Source of the DNA: Spirogloea muscicola
Lineage: Eukaryota > Streptophyta > Zygnematophyceae > Spirogloeales > Spirogloeaceae
DNA length: 64,000 nucleotides
NCBI GenBank assembly: GCA_009602725.1
Contig: WELB01000082.1
Location: forward strand, 208,653-272,652
Direction: 5' to 3'
How positions within the stretch are numbered: position 1 is the first letter of the stretch; every line of letters begins with the position of its first letter. The notes beneath the pieces were generated by a model. That model was not told where the DNA came from, did no database searches, and saw nothing but the letters and a program-made list of their open reading frames with translations. Positions 1 through 11,908 of this stretch are shown piece by piece. The translations under genes and the position numbers were made by a program.

Positions 1-1
1 C

Positions 2-3000
2 GGCCGCGGCGGCGGCGGCGGCGCGCCGGCCGTCGTCGCCCGTTGGGGCGAGCCTCGTCGGGCGCGGGGCGTTCGTTGCCTGGATGTCTGCGACGGCACG
101 GACCTCGGGGTGAGCGGGCCGCAAATTTAACGGCAGCGAGAGCCCTGCTCCGGCCGGCCGGCAAAGGAAAGAAGATGAAAGCTGCGGCACGATAGTGTAC
201 AAGATTGGCATTCCTCACATGGACAAGCGTTACCAAGCTGCTGATTTAGCACTCTTATAGCGACGGCAAAGCTGCGACGGCGTCGGCACACGTTACCGTC
301 AGCCCAGCCGCTCTCGCTCAAAGACCGCTGACCGCTCGCCTGTGGCGCCCTCCATCGGTGATCCCAGGTGGCGGCTGTCGGGAGGCGCGACGGGACGGTG
401 AGCCGCCGCATCCCGTCGCTGCCATGAGCTGCATTTGCAGTCGTGCAATAAGTAACGGGATTCATTACTTACTATGGGACTTTGCGCCACGGTGCTGGGT
501 GGAGCTGCTCGGAGCTCGCTTGCCACCGCCAACTCCAGCACGGGCTTCGGGAGGTCCTGGGCGCTCTGCCGGCGCCGGCTCCATCGCGAGCTGGGCTGAC
601 CAGTCGCAGGCCAGGGGGCTGATGGTGTTGACATTCCTGCGCTGGCCTGTGTGGGCCAGGTCGAGCTCCTGGAGCTGGACAGCGGTGCCACTCTCCTGAG
701 CACAAGCGCGCACTCCAAGGCGGAGGGCGCCCCTCTCACGGACGACACTGGTGGCGCTGCCGTGGCGGGAGTCCACTTGTGGCAGCTGGGCGAATCTGGG
801 TGCGCAAGACACCCATCTTCTTTTTGTGGGCTCTGATAACACATCCGTCAGAAGCATCTGACGGTAACACGTGCAAGCCTCACGAGTGACTGCTGCACTT
901 GCCTCCTTGCAGCCGGCTCTGCATGGTTTCCTGCACTGAGGCCGGCAAGGCCCGCTTGATGGAGGTGTCTGTCACCGGCGGCGGCGACGACGAGCTGCAA
1001 TGCTCCACGACAGCGGTGGCTGCCTCATGGCAGGTCCTGAGTGGTGGCAGAGGAGAGATTGGGAGCACGCAGCTTTCGCCCAACAAAGTTGCGCTTGCTG
1101 TGGGAGGGTGAGCAACCAGCTGTCCTGCTTGCAAAGTGACAGTCATAAGCTCGGCATCTGGAGCCACTGTGATTACAGAGTGGCGTGGACTGTAGAGCCT
1201 GGAGTGATCACCTTCACAATCTGGGTCCAACAAAGGGCAGCTTTATACGGCAACTGATGCAAGCACGATCAAGCTCTTAATGGCTTGCAGGGATGGCACG
1301 GACCTTGCGCTGTGGGACCTAGAGAAGCGGAGCCAGGCATGGGCTGCAAAGAATGTGAGCAACCTCTCACTGCTGCCGGCTGATGGGCGACCACTTGGCA
1401 CAGCCGCTAGTATCATTGTGGTGCTTCTTGATGATTTGGCCCACGCCCTCCCTGGGACTAAGGGTTTGGTTCTTAGCTAAACCTCTTCCAAGTAATAAAG
1501 AGCAGGGCCAAGAGTCATCCTGAAATCCAAAGATCAGGAAATCTTTTCATGCCTCCATTGGAAGACAGATGAACAGATGATTAGACCTTGACCCGACTCA
1601 ATATCATGACCCAATCCTGTCAAGACCTCACTCTTCGGTCTGCTGATGTTGTCCACCTTCTCCCGTATCTGCTGCACAGCCCAAGCCGGACATGCTCGGC
1701 CTTATCCCTTCTGCGCGGGTGACCGCTATCTGCTTCACGGACCCTGCTAGACCGTCGAAGGTTGCGGTGGGGACTGGCCAGCACGAGGTGCGGCTGTATG
1801 ACACTGCCACTCAGCGACGACCTGTGTCAAGCTTCTCCTATGGGGAGGTGCCAATCAGGGCCGTCACCGCAAGTGGAGATGGATACTCATTGTACGTGGG
1901 AACAGCGGCAGGCGATATGGCCTGCTTCGACAGGCGAAACGGTGATGCCTTGTTCATATTGGCCCATCCTTCATGTGTGATCAGTGTCCTCGTGGCTTCA
2001 TCGTTTCTGCTTTTGCACCACGAGGCTAGCTGTCTAGCTCTCCTATCTGACATCGAAGTGCAGACCTCTCAGCTGCTAACTTCTTGCTTGTCAAGCCGCC
2101 TTCAGGTAAGCTGGTCGGAGCCTTCAAGGGGGCCTGCGCTGGGAGCATACGGTCCATCGCCAAGCACCACACACTACCCTTCATTGCATCCTGTGGTACC
2201 AACCGCCCCAAGGCTGGCTACCAACCAGCGTCTGTAACCTACTGCACCAGCAAGCAAAGTTTTACTACCCCAAATTCTAAGTAGTCCATCCTGATTATGC
2301 CATTGCAAGAAGGCAGCAATAGGTAGGTGTTGTGCACAGTCTCACAAGCAGAGTGCACATTCAGCTATTTGATCTGAGAACGTGCCCTGGTCCGCATGCC
2401 TGATTTTGCCCCATGCCTGCCCTTGTAATGTACTGCAGGCCTAGATCGCTTCCTGAGAGTCCACAGCACCACCTCCCGGCAGCTTGTTGCAAAAGTGATG
2501 CCCTAAATTATTCCTACTGTAGCATGCCACATCTGTCCTTGCCGAAGTCCTCCTCCGCGGACTGAGCCAGTGGCCACTACTAAGACTTGCGTATGCTAAC
2601 ATGCATCTGATATGATCTGGTTGTGCCAGGTCTTTCTAAAGCAGCACCTTGTGTCAGTCGCCTTTGACACTCGAGAGAGTGCTCCAAGTTTCCAAGCTCG
2701 TACTGCTGGAGGTTTGTGCCCACCATGCAACCCTCCATTGTCCTTGTCAAAGGAGCTAAGCAAATCTAGCATTGTTCTGCATGATTGGTCGAACTTAGTC
2801 ACTGCTCCTGCTAGCAGTCTACTGCCTGTGATTAGCGAGCAGCAGGCCACTCATTCAGGCGCTGCGTGACTCTTTGCAGACAAGGACACAGTGGAGACCA
2901 AGCAATTGCAATCAGGAGAAGAAGTGCTGAAGGCCGAGGGGATTGCAGAAAGTAGTGAAGTCGATGTGAGGGTGGATAAGCGGAGGAGGGGGCCTGAGAA

Positions 3001-3091
3001 GCAGGGCCGGGTGATGAGGCCGAGGAGCCTGCAGGACACACCAAGCGGCAGCCGACACCCGTCTCTCAGGACAGGCACTGTGGCCTCCTGA
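2..3091 (+). CDS. NSA1: NSA1/WDR74-like WD40 ribosome-biogenesis protein (5' end outside window)
   Basis: The yeast NSA1/WDR74 family acts in the nucleolus in pre-60S ribosome maturation. Ten exons join with consistent GT-AG phases: 2-109, 368-397, 660-799, 913-1107, 1291-1354, 1680-1941, 2106-2195, 2439-2494, 2630-2678, 2880-3091, giving 401 codons. The translation follows plant NSA1 closely: [93 protein letters not shown], then a basic Lys/Arg-rich tail ending in TGA at 3089-3091. No start codon is visible in the first exon, so the N-terminus lies upstream. Identification rests on recalled family sequence, not a search. Confidence 0.88.
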
Positions 3092-3376
3092 TTGCCCAAT
3101 TAGCACGACTGATAGCATCATCCAGGCATGGAAGCCCCCCTGAAATTCTGGGAAGCTTCTTGAAGGTGAGCCCCCTTGCTGGCCCTCCATACTCTCATTT
3201 TTGATGCTCTTTCAGGCCTGTGTAACAGTGAAGACCAAACGCCATGGGACTGCTTGCTAGCCCAGGTTCTTGCACCCGCAAAGGAGGCAGGTCTCTATTT
3301 AAGACTCACCAAAAGCCTTGGTTGGCGCTCCACAACGCTCCTGCTCCATGATAGGAGTCTGAGCACATACTGAGCT
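3092..3376. other. Intergenic tail-to-tail spacer
   Basis: This spacer of under 300 bp separates the 3' ends of the NSA1 gene and the minus-strand gene at 3377-4910. No gene or repeat is recognised in it. Confidence 0.5.
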
Positions 3377-4910
3377 TCACTGCAAGGGTCCTGCCGACCA
3401 GGACGCGGAGGCTGGACTTGCATGCGATGGCTGCGGACTTATGGTGGACTTCTTGCCCTCTAAGTGGTAGGGAATGACAGGCAATAGATAATTGCCAAAA
3501 GCCGATTCGCAGCTCCGAAAGCTACCAGTGGCGCCCATTGCGAGCACCTTCTGGATGGTTGCCCCCAGCCGCAACTGCACCTCTGCTCGCCGTGCCATGG
3601 CCTCCTTTGGGTCGGGCGGCCACTTGACGGGAGGAGGCAATTCTTTCTGAGGGGGCCGGACTGCCGCTGGTTCGTGCCTCCTCGCCACCTGCCAAAGAGA
3701 CAGACACGCACACCAAGAGGTCAGGCAGTCGAACCAGGGATGCTAGAGCTGCTCAAGGAAATGTAGCAGGCTCAAGCAAGGCCAGCGACTCGTCTGGTGA
3801 TGCCAGCAACAAGACCATTGCAAAGATCACTTGTTCACCTCTATTCTCTTCTGGGCTGTCGGTGGTCTCAGCTCACCCGGGCCAAATGATTGCCTGCAAG
3901 ATGTACGTAGGCTTGGCTTTGCTAAAATGACTAACAACTGTCAGCCACTCAGCTTCAGCCCATATTGTCGATCAGGACCATTTCTTGGAGCAGACCAAGC
4001 TAAGGACGAGGTAATATAGATGTATGCATTGGCCCCATACCTGGCTCCCTCAGGCGTCCGCAGGAGCTTCGTCTGTGGACCTGCAGCATGCAAGCAAGCA
4101 CTGCAGTTGGTTGGGTTGTCACAGGGTGCAGTGTGACGTCCACCAGGGAGCTGTGAAGACTTGATGGTGCTGGCCTGCACTCCTGCTGTAGTAGCGCACT
4201 GCACCTTTGGCAGGACCGCTGCTGCTGCCGCTGACGCTGCTGCTGCCGCTACTGCCGCTGCTGCCAACGCCGATACGTTGACCAGGCCGCACTGGGGCAC
4301 TCCCCGCAGGCGCCTCACCGGCAAGCCGCGGAGCAGAGGGTGTTGCGCCACCTGCTGTGAGCTGAAATGTCATCAGCACCTGCATTAGCAGAACCCTGGT
4401 AGCTGGAGGCAATTACTGTACAGATGGTACACCTGCTGTACCTCAGCTCGTTACAAGTAGACACAACATTGAAGCAAGACTTCCGTCACCACCATATAGT
4501 CTTGCTGCATCTTGGCTGCGCTGGCCAACGAGGGCATTGCAAGTCAACACGATTGCAGAGCAGGCTTGAGGCTCTCAGACAGCAACCACGCTGTTCTACT
4601 GTTAGCAAGCTGGCAGTGTACATGCAGGAGCCTCCGGCTTCTGTAGACCACTCCGAGGCAAGGAGAGGAAGCCCCAGCGGCAATGGCGGCGGAGCCAGCC
4701 GCGTCTTTGACCAGACGTGTGCCTAGAGGGCTCACCAAGCTGTCGCTGCTCGGGCGCCGGGCCGGAGGCGGCGCTGGTGGCGGCTGCCAAGGCTGGGCCG
4801 GCCGCGGCAGCGAAAGCTGCGGGGCTCGGCCCCGGCTGGGCGCCACCAGTGGGAGCCGCGCCGCTTGCCGCGGCGACGGCAACGCGCTTCGCTGACGGCG
4901 GCTCCGCCAC
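3377..4910 (-). CDS. Unidentified protein, Ala/Ser/Gly-rich N-terminus with conserved-looking C-terminus
   Basis: I do not recognise this protein. A plausible model starts at ATG 4910 (MAEPPSAKRVAVAAASG), with a donor near 4734 after EQRQLG. A middle exon lies around 4190-4345 and encodes a low-complexity Gly/Ser stretch. The last exon begins near 3688 and runs to the stop at 3377. The last exon looks most protein-like, with WPPDPKEAMARRAEVQLRL, then IQKVLAMGATGSF and NYLLPVIPYHLEGKK. The GSS repeats in the middle exon come from a (CTGCCG)-like run. Exon joins here were not all phase-checked. The start is 457 bp from the WDR53 start on the other strand, so the two may share a divergent promoter. 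Confidence 0.5.
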
Positions 4911-5367
4911 GTCCGAGAGCGCGCCGCTGCGCCGCCAAGCACAGCCAAGCCGGCGGCACAGTCAGGCGGCCACCTCAAGCAAGCACGGCACGACTCTCGC
5001 TGCCGGCTGCCGTGGTCGGCCGCTCACAGGGGCCGGGAGCGGGGCCGCCGGCCCAGCGGCCGCNGCCTTAGATAGGAGAAACAGTTTCTTTTGTTAATGG
5101 AAGAGCCCCTTTTTACCTCTAATTTGACTTTTTGAGGGCATTGACAGAGCCACCGTGTCCCGCAGACGAAGGGAGAAGGGCTCGCCCATTGAGGATAGGG
5201 GCTGGGTTAAGCCAGCCCAGGACGAAGGACCTGCAGGCCCCCCGGTCTGCCCATTGGTTTGGCTGCTGCCGGTGGCGGCGACGGCGACAGGCGGGCGGGC
5301 GGCAGCAGCGGCGGCGGCGGCGGCGACGGCGGCGGCGGCGGCGGCTGCGGCGAGGGAGGCGGCAGTG
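4911..5367. promoter_or_regulatory. Head-to-head intergenic region with one N and a hairpin-repeat copy
   Basis: This is the region between two divergent genes. It is GC-rich up to a single N at 5064, where composition changes abruptly. A minus-oriented hairpin-repeat copy lies at about 5165-5225 (CTCGCCCATTGAGG followed by GGGCTGGG...CCAGCCC). A (GGC)n run at about 5305-5350 follows, just before the WDR53 start. A shared promoter is inference. The N marks an unresolved assembly join, so the true spacing is uncertain. Confidence 0.45.
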
Positions 5368-8118
5368 ATGACTGATCACGGCAGCGCCGCGCTCGTGGGC
5401 GTGCTGCGTGGCCATGAAGACGCGGTGCTGTGCTGCGAGTATGCCCCTTGTCGTGCGGCAACAGTGGCCACTGGGAGCGAGGTCCGGCCCCCGTCTCGGC
5501 AGCTGCGGCAGCAGTACCTTGCTGCGGAGCCTGTCGCTGCTGCACAGGCCAGCTCGTGGCTCGTAGCTGGCAATAGCTAGGCGATGGTGGGCAGGTGCAG
5601 CGGCGTCGCTGATGGCTGTGGCTGCGCTTCTTGGTCGAGGAAGGACGGCATGGCTGGCATCTTCGACCTGAGGACCAGAGCGATGGAGCAGCGTCACAGG
5701 AATGGCGGCTCGGATGCCGTCACATCCGTCGTTTGGCAGCCACGTATGGCAATCGAACCAGAGGTGCTTTCACAGGAGAATCCGTATTGGAATGACTGAC
5801 ATGATCGCGTCAACTTCCTTGAAGAACTCTAATTTGCAACCTCGGGCCTTGAGCTTGCAGACAATGACAATACATTCCACTTCTCAGCAGCAACCACTGT
5901 CTACTCTATTGACTTACGCCAGGTACCGTAGCAGCTAACTTGCTGTACACCTTCGGATTAGCTTGAGCCTGCAAACAGATGCAAGCAAGAAAGCTGTCCA
6001 ATGACAGATGAGCTTATTAGGTTGTTGCCGACGTTTGCACTTCGTCTTGTCTGTACCCTGTCACTTGACCTCATCAGGGCGCCGTATCGCCCTGCTGATG
6101 ATCCAGGGGCCCGGGGTCGAGCCGCTGCACAAGTTTGCTTTTAATTGCGAGGAGATCAATCAGGTCGGTCTTATCACCTTATTCTGAGCACTGTTCTATT
6201 GACTGTGGAAATAGAGTGCGTGGCAAGTGGGCAACTAGGCTCAGTGCATGGCTTCCTTGTCTTGTCCTTCTTTATCTGGACCAAGAATCGCTCAAGAGCG
6301 TGCTCATAGCTGCGGTGCAGGTGGCAATAAGCAACAAGGGCACCTTCTTGGCTGCGGCTGACGATTCAGGGGAAGTGAAGGTTTGTCCTGATCTGATCCA
6401 ACTTTTCTGGGGATGCTCTAATCCCGATGAATATCTGTATTGACAGATGTCTATGATTCACAACGGATGTGCAGGTTGTGGACCTTGCAGAGGGAAAGTT
6501 GAGGAAAGCACTTCAGGCTGCTCATTCAAATGTAAGAGCAACGCGTCACTCTGGCCTTGGGGCTTCTTGGCTTCTGCACGCAATGTGATGAAGAGCAAGA
6601 GCAGTATGTCAGCATCTATGTATTCATGCAACTGCGACAAATGATGTGCAAGCAACTCAGCAGCAGAGTATAGGTGCAGATATAGACTCCTCATACGACT
6701 TCTTGGTACATTTGCTGACCTGCAGATCTGCAGCAGTGTGCAATTCCACCCAAGGAGGCCATGGGAGGGAAGGTCTTCTCACAAGTCCCTTCGCTTCCCT
6801 GTCTCCCTCACAATCTCACCATTTATTTCTAGAATTGTAAGAATATGGAATAGAGCTCTTCGAGTTTCCCATCTGCAATGTATTCAACTGTCAAGCACGT
6901 CAGCACTTGCAGCTGAGGCAACTGCTTTGCCTGTTGCAGTGGTGACTGGAGGCCTGGATTGCAAAGTGGTCAGATGGGACTTCTCACGAGGCCTGCCCAG
7001 GCATTCCTGGGACTTCTGTGAGCCCTCTACTCTAGACCATGTCTCGGGCGTTGCACCCTGCAAAGTTTGCTTCTGCATCTTCCTGCACCTCACAACTGCT
7101 GTTTTCAAGACCGCTTGAGACCGAGGCACTTGTGGTCCACTGCATTCACTCTTCTCTTCGTAAGCAAATGTTTCAGTTTCTCCTCGGCAGCAAGCTGTAC
7201 TTGACATCTTGCTGTCTTCCAGCCTCAGAGGTTGTAAGGAGCTGTGAAGGTCTTGGCGCAATGTGCAACCCACCACTGGTGCACTCCGTGGCTGTTCCAC
7301 TGGCAGAGGTACCAGGCAGGGCTGGCAAACTCTTGGCTGTTGCCAGGGGAGATGCCTGTGTGGCACTGTATGATCTGGACTTTGAGGCCAGCAGGACATC
7401 GACCAGCTCGGGCAAAGTGAGAGGAGCGAGAAAAGCTGAAAGGCATGAAATTTCAGAGACTTCTGGGAGTATTGTAGCAGGTGCAGAGAGCCGCGATGAA
7501 CACAGAAACGGCAGATTGTGCCTACTTGGACCGAAGGACGGGGGTCATAAGGCTGCCGTCTCACACGTGTGGGTGCTTGGCACCTTATCCTCGACTCTCA
7601 AAATCGTTGTGTTAATATGTACCGTGCCTGATATTATACTCAGGGACTTTCGTCAGCGATTCTGATCTTGACTTTCTATAGTGGCAAAGCAACAGGGAGG
7701 GACAGGCTTTCAAGCATTGTTCTTTTAACATTCAACTTCGTTTTGGTTGGCAATAGGCACTTTGCCAACTTCTGCTCGGGGGCAAGGCATGTCATCTCCG
7801 GTGGAGAGGATGCAAGGATCAAAATCTGGAGAGTAGACGAAGTGGAGTGTCTCACAGCTGGGAGGAAGCCATCAATATCAATAGACCATACAAGCAAAGT
7901 ATGCTGCCACTCTGCCATTCTCAAATTTAGCGTGGCAAGCTACTCGCTCGTGTATGACAGCTCTGGGTGGCAAGTCATAGCACTTACATGCTAGCCTTCA
8001 CCTTTGTGATCAGCTTGTGCATGTACAGGTGAATTGGCTGGCGACAAGTAGCCTGCAGCACGAGAACTTGCTAGCTGCGGATGTCACAAGCAGCATCAGC
8101 ATCTACAATGTCCTCTGA
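5368..8118 (+). CDS. WDR53: WDR53-like WD40 repeat protein
   Basis: WD40 proteins of this type are scaffold subunits, and human WDR53 binds the DDB1-CUL4 ubiquitin ligase. The first exon 5368-5481 (MTDHGSAALVGVLRGHEDAV...) joins 5644-5743 in phase to give TGSEDGMAGIFDLR. Later exons encode FHFSAATTVYSIDLRQ (5861-5922), CEEINQ (to about 6163), GTFLAAADDSGEVK (about 6320-6380), AAHSN (about 6474-6531), SVQFHPRRPWE (about 6726-6768) and VTGGLDCKVVRWDFSRG (about 6940-7017). They continue with NPPLVHSVAVPLAEVPG and LLAVARGDACVALYD (from about 7221), HVISGGEDARIKIWRVDE (about 7758-7897) and VNWLATSSLQHENLLAADV to TGA 8116-8118. The order matches WDR53 end to end. The 5922/6077 junction does not phase cleanly, so a small exon or sequence error is possible there. 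The start is the first Met of the conserved block. Confidence 0.85.
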
Positions 8119-8159
8119 GTATCCATCTGAAGGGGACTGAAGTCCCTCGGCAGCCGCCT

Positions 8160-8375
8160 TCAGCTTAGCTTTGCACCAGAAAGCTGGTCGAGCCTTAGCT
8201 GGTGGCACAAGGGCTTGTATATTACTGTCCTATATTCGGGCATTGAAGCGACCTCTATGTGCTGACTCATGCTTACTGAACGGGTCAGCTTAGCAGCAGG
8301 TGATGTACATCTATCAGTGTACTTGCCATTGTACGTGGCCACTCAGGCCCCATATTACTCAATAAACACTCCATC
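8160..8375 (+). mobile_element. Dispersed element, family E, short copy
   Basis: This copy matches the copies at about 8735-9050, 28131-28275 (reverse) and 63650-64000. The shared block runs from TTTGCACCAGAAAGCTGG through GGGTCAGCTTAGCAGCAGG to the CTTGCC...GTGGCCACTCAGGCC region. Compared with the other copies it lacks the 5' part. Element class is unknown; the shared right end with a variable left end is what 5'-truncated retroposons look like. Confidence 0.6.
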
Positions 8376-8439
8376 CCTTCAGCTTGTCGCCGTCACCTCA
8401 GCCCCCCCCCGTATAGGTGCTTCGCCCCAGATATTGCAC

Positions 8440-8690
8440 TACTTTTTTCCTAAAAGTGTACTGGCTTAAATTGGCCACCCTATCATTTCATGCGCACCAC
8501 GCGCCTTCCCTCTCTGTGTAGCCCGAGTTTTCAGAGGAAGCGCGTCCAAATTGACTGGTGGCTGTGAGAGGCCAGCCCGAGGAAACGGACAAGGTCGAAA
8601 GGAGCCGTGGTTCAGCCCGAACTGCAGTGCATTGGCGTTCCTGGCCTCCCTTTTTCTTGGGCTGGCCTGTCACAGCCACCGCCTCCTCCT
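8440..8690. repeat. Mosaic of two repeat families (D and hairpin family)
   Basis: Positions 8440-8525 carry family D (TTGGCCACCCTATCATTTCATGCGCACC...GCGCCTTC), also seen near 29395-29490, 33000-33125 (reverse), 38765-38865 and 60525-60600. Positions 8558-8605 hold a minus-oriented hairpin unit (GGCTGTGAGAGGCCAGCCCG) and 8650-8685 a plus-oriented one (GGGCTGGCCTGTCACAGCC), so the two units face each other. Confidence 0.6.
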
Positions 8691-8734
8691 CCTCCTCTGG
8701 GCCTCGCTTCCATCACCTTACCGGAGAATATTGC

Positions 8735-9050
8735 AAGTTTGGGATATGCTCGAAGTGAGGATATGCTTCCAGCTCAGATGGGCATGCCAGCAGCCTAACT
8801 CGTCATTCTTGCAACGTCGAGTGTCAGCTTGTCTGCAGCGAGCTCAGGTTCATGCCTTGCATCAGAAAGCTGGTCGAGCCTTAGCTGGTAGCTCAAGAGC
8901 TTGTCGATTGCCGTCCGGTATTCGGGCATCAGTGAGCGACATCTATGTGCTGACTCGTGGTTACTGAGCGGGTCAGCTTAGCAGCAGGTGACGTACATTT
9001 GTCAATGTGCTTGCCTGTGCACTTGGCCGCACAGGCCCTCCATCTCTTAG
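8735..9050 (+). mobile_element. Dispersed element, family E, longer copy
   Basis: The left part (AATATTGCAAGTTTGGGATATG) aligns with the copy at 63655, and the right part aligns with all four copies. A frame across the right part encodes LQRRVSACLQRAQ...LHQKAGRAL...SDIYVLTRGY followed by a stop, nearly the same peptide as in the copy at the window end. The conserved peptide suggests that the 3' end of an element-encoded protein is included. Class not recognised. Confidence 0.6.
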
Positions 9051-9300
9051 ACACTCGTCATCCTTCTGGTGTACGCGCCAGCCGTGCTCGAGACCAGTGG
9101 AGCCCACTGATAGGCGAGACGTCACAAAGTCATGTGACTGCCATGGCTTCGACTGACGCCGGACCGGGACGTCGCAGCCTCGGGGCCCCCGCCACCGCCG
9201 CCATGGCGGACTCCTTCAGGGCGCCCGCGGCGGCCCGCTGGTCGCCTCCGGCGAATGCCGCGCCGCAGCCGTCTGAGCAAACTCGGCTCGTGGAACCCAG

Positions 9301-10853
9301 ATGGCGAGCTCGCCGCCGCAGAGGGAGGCTCCGCAAGAGGGGATCGAGGGGTGTCCGGCGACCGCCGTCGACCAGGCCGCCTTTGTGGCTCGCACCTGCC
9401 AGTTGCTCATGGCGGGCGAGAGCTCGAGGTGCGCTGCAGGCTAGCAATCCATCAGCATGAGCTCTTGTCCGGCTGCAGTCGCCGGCATGCCGGCGCCAGC
9501 AATGTAGCAAAGTTGAGGATTGGCAGCTCTCGCTCAGCATGCAGCTCCCACTGCTGGAGCTCACGGCAATGCGGCGGCAGCGGGCCACCGAGCCGCTGAT
9601 ACACATGGGCTTCTAGTGAAAGCACTCCTTCTGCCCTGCTGTTTAGGCAGAAGCAGCTCAGTGGCCTGTGGCGTGTGGTGGCCAAAACCCTCGCCGAGCT
9701 GGACGGCCTGCGCACTGAGCAGGAGGGCGCCGCGGGGATGCTGGCAGCGCAGGTGGCCGAGGTGATCCACAAGTGGAGGAGTAGCAGCTTCGACGCTGGG
9801 GATGGCGATCCTGGACGCCTCGCAGTGGCTGACTGTGAGGAAGCTGCGGTGGCAAATGGAAGCCTAGGCCGCTGGCAAGCTGGCGACGGCCTCGTTGAGC
9901 TTGTCGCTGAGAGGCCCAGCACCTGGCTGCAGCACTACTCAAGGAGTGGCCGGGAGGCTAGCCAGATTGTGGCAGCGGAAGAGGGTCCCAAGCCACGCGG
10001 CGTGGCATCGGAACCGGCCCGAAGCCTCTGGCGTGCATCGCTACTAGCCAACCTGGACGAGCACCAGCCATTGTGCCTCGACGACGACGACGAGGATGGA
10101 AGGCGGCCCCTGGCTTCGGCCTTTTACAATGCAGCCAGCCCCTCTCATTTGGACACTGCTTGCAGTCCCCCCCGGGCTCCATGCGTGGCAGTGGCTTCAA
10201 CAGTTGCAGCTATGAGGTCAGAGCAAGCAGCGGCACACCTAAAGAGGGCTTCTATTGGGGATAGCCATACCACAGAACTTCTGCGGCCGGTGTTAGCCGC
10301 TGACCCTGCGGGGCTAGGCACTGAAAAGAGAAACGTGGAGGTCAGCATGGTTGCGGAGGCTCCACCTGCGAGGCAAGACGCAAGCGACGTGGAGGAGATT
10401 ATATTTGCGCTGCAAGCCGTCCAGGAGGACATCAGCCATGCTCTACGCGGTAGCGTCAACCACACGCAAGTGGAGCAGCAAATGCCATCTCTGGCGTCCA
10501 AGCTAGCACATCCAAAAGACGATGTCACGAGAATTGCCGCAGCGCCATTTCCATTACCTGCTCTTGGAGACACCACATATGTGCCGCATCATCTCAGATT
10601 TGACAGGGCGCGAGGCGGGCTGACAATCCCAACTACACCTGGTGACAAACAACATGATTGGTGCCATGATAACAGGCCTGCTCGACCTGACGGGGCTTCG
10701 GCGGTGCCCGTGCGAGCAATGCACGGGGGCGCAAGCACTGTAGATATGTCTGGGTTGCAGTATGTAGTAGGAGGCCCCAAGGTCGCCCATGACACCAGCC
10801 AGCGATCTCACCTGCGCGACCAAGTCACACCCTCTCTCATGCGGCGTACTTAA
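9301..10853 (+). CDS. Unidentified 444-residue protein, two exons
   Basis: I do not recognise this protein. Exon 1 is 9301-9428 and exon 2 is 9647-10853. The GT-AG intron 9429-9646 joins them in phase (AG+G), giving QLLMAGESSRQKQLSGLWRV. The start is the first ATG after an in-frame stop at 9274-9276. The first 110 residues look helical (FVARTCQLLMAGESSR, VVAKTLAELDGLRTEQEG, MLAAQVAEVIHKW). Next comes an acidic stretch (LDDDDEDGRRP), a helical segment VEEIIFALQAVQEDISHALR, and a low-complexity C-terminal part ending in TAA 10851-10853. No catalytic motif, signal peptide or membrane segment is visible. Its reading frame is far longer than chance intergenic frames nearby. Confidence 0.6.
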
Positions 10854-11908
10854 GAGCATCTTGATGAGAAAATCACAGATTCTTTTGCCCGTTCAACATG
10901 ATTGTTACCATGAAAATGACAAGCAACCCTGCAACTTTCTAATTCTTTCCGATACCAAACGTCCACCTTCGTGACTTTATTAGATCAGCTGATAAAGATA
11001 GGCAGTGCAATACGTGACAAGTGAGTGCCACCCTCCAGACCTGCGGCTGCTCAATAGGCGATATTGAGCACCCAGTGGCCACTTGAGTTGCCGTGTGCTT
11101 TAGCGCGTTTCTGGCCCCTTCGACTTTTGTTCATTCTTTTCCTGAGCCGGCCACTTGCAGGCCTCGCCCTCTGGAAGAGTCATTCTTCTTAATAGGCACA
11201 ATTGAAAAGGCACAATGCATAAAAAATTGTATTGAAGATTGTTCAGCAGGCATTGGACTAGAGCAAAAAGGACAGCCTACATTGTAAAGTATCACTCGGA
11301 AGTAGCCATTGGCAGCAAGAGGATGCACAACTTTCACAAGACGTATTCCAACTGTACACTATGGTCGTGCACAGCAAGGAGTCAATTGTACAACCTTCTG
11401 ACACTCGGGGTGAGGGTTTGACATCCCAAACCCCGATGGGTCTGAACGCAGCTATTCTGCGCCATCAAGTCAAGTATGGGGCTAACCATGCTTTCATACT
11501 AGGTTCACGGCATCTTCGGACTAATCTTCACGTATGGTCAACCTACAAAGGTAGCTGACAGCTCATTAATAGCTTCATTCCCAAAAGCGATGCATAAGTC
11601 GTGGGGCTATGTCTCTATCCACAAAGCCTGTTAAGCAGGCCCTGAGAAGGACTACCGTTCTATCCAAAAAGCTCGGTGACCAGGCCCTGAGAACAGCAAC
11701 TGCTCATTCGCCACTTTCTCCTCTGAGTGTGCTCAATCTGTGCCCCAGAATCGCAAGAAGGCTACTCTTTATATTCCTCAGGGGCCATATGCTGTGAAAA
11801 CTGAGGCTGTCAAGTTGAGGTGAATGACGTGCCCACAGACTGACCCCATGAGAAGAGGGCAGGCAGCCAATGCCTGCATTCAGGAGTGGCCTGCCAGCCA
11901 TTTGACCT
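10854..11908. other. Intergenic region with one repeat copy at 11041-11192
   Basis: No gene is seen. Positions 11041-11192 (CCTGCGGCTGCTCAATAGG..., then GAGCACCCAGTGGCCACTTG, then a degenerate hairpin unit ending CTGGAAGAGTC) match 59839-59985 over about 150 bp. The rest is moderately AT-rich with no recognised feature. Confidence 0.55.

Noticed and set aside
9130-9606. 158-codon minus-strand frame
   Set aside because: Opposite strand of the first exon and intron of the plus-strand gene at 9301-10853; no conserved look.
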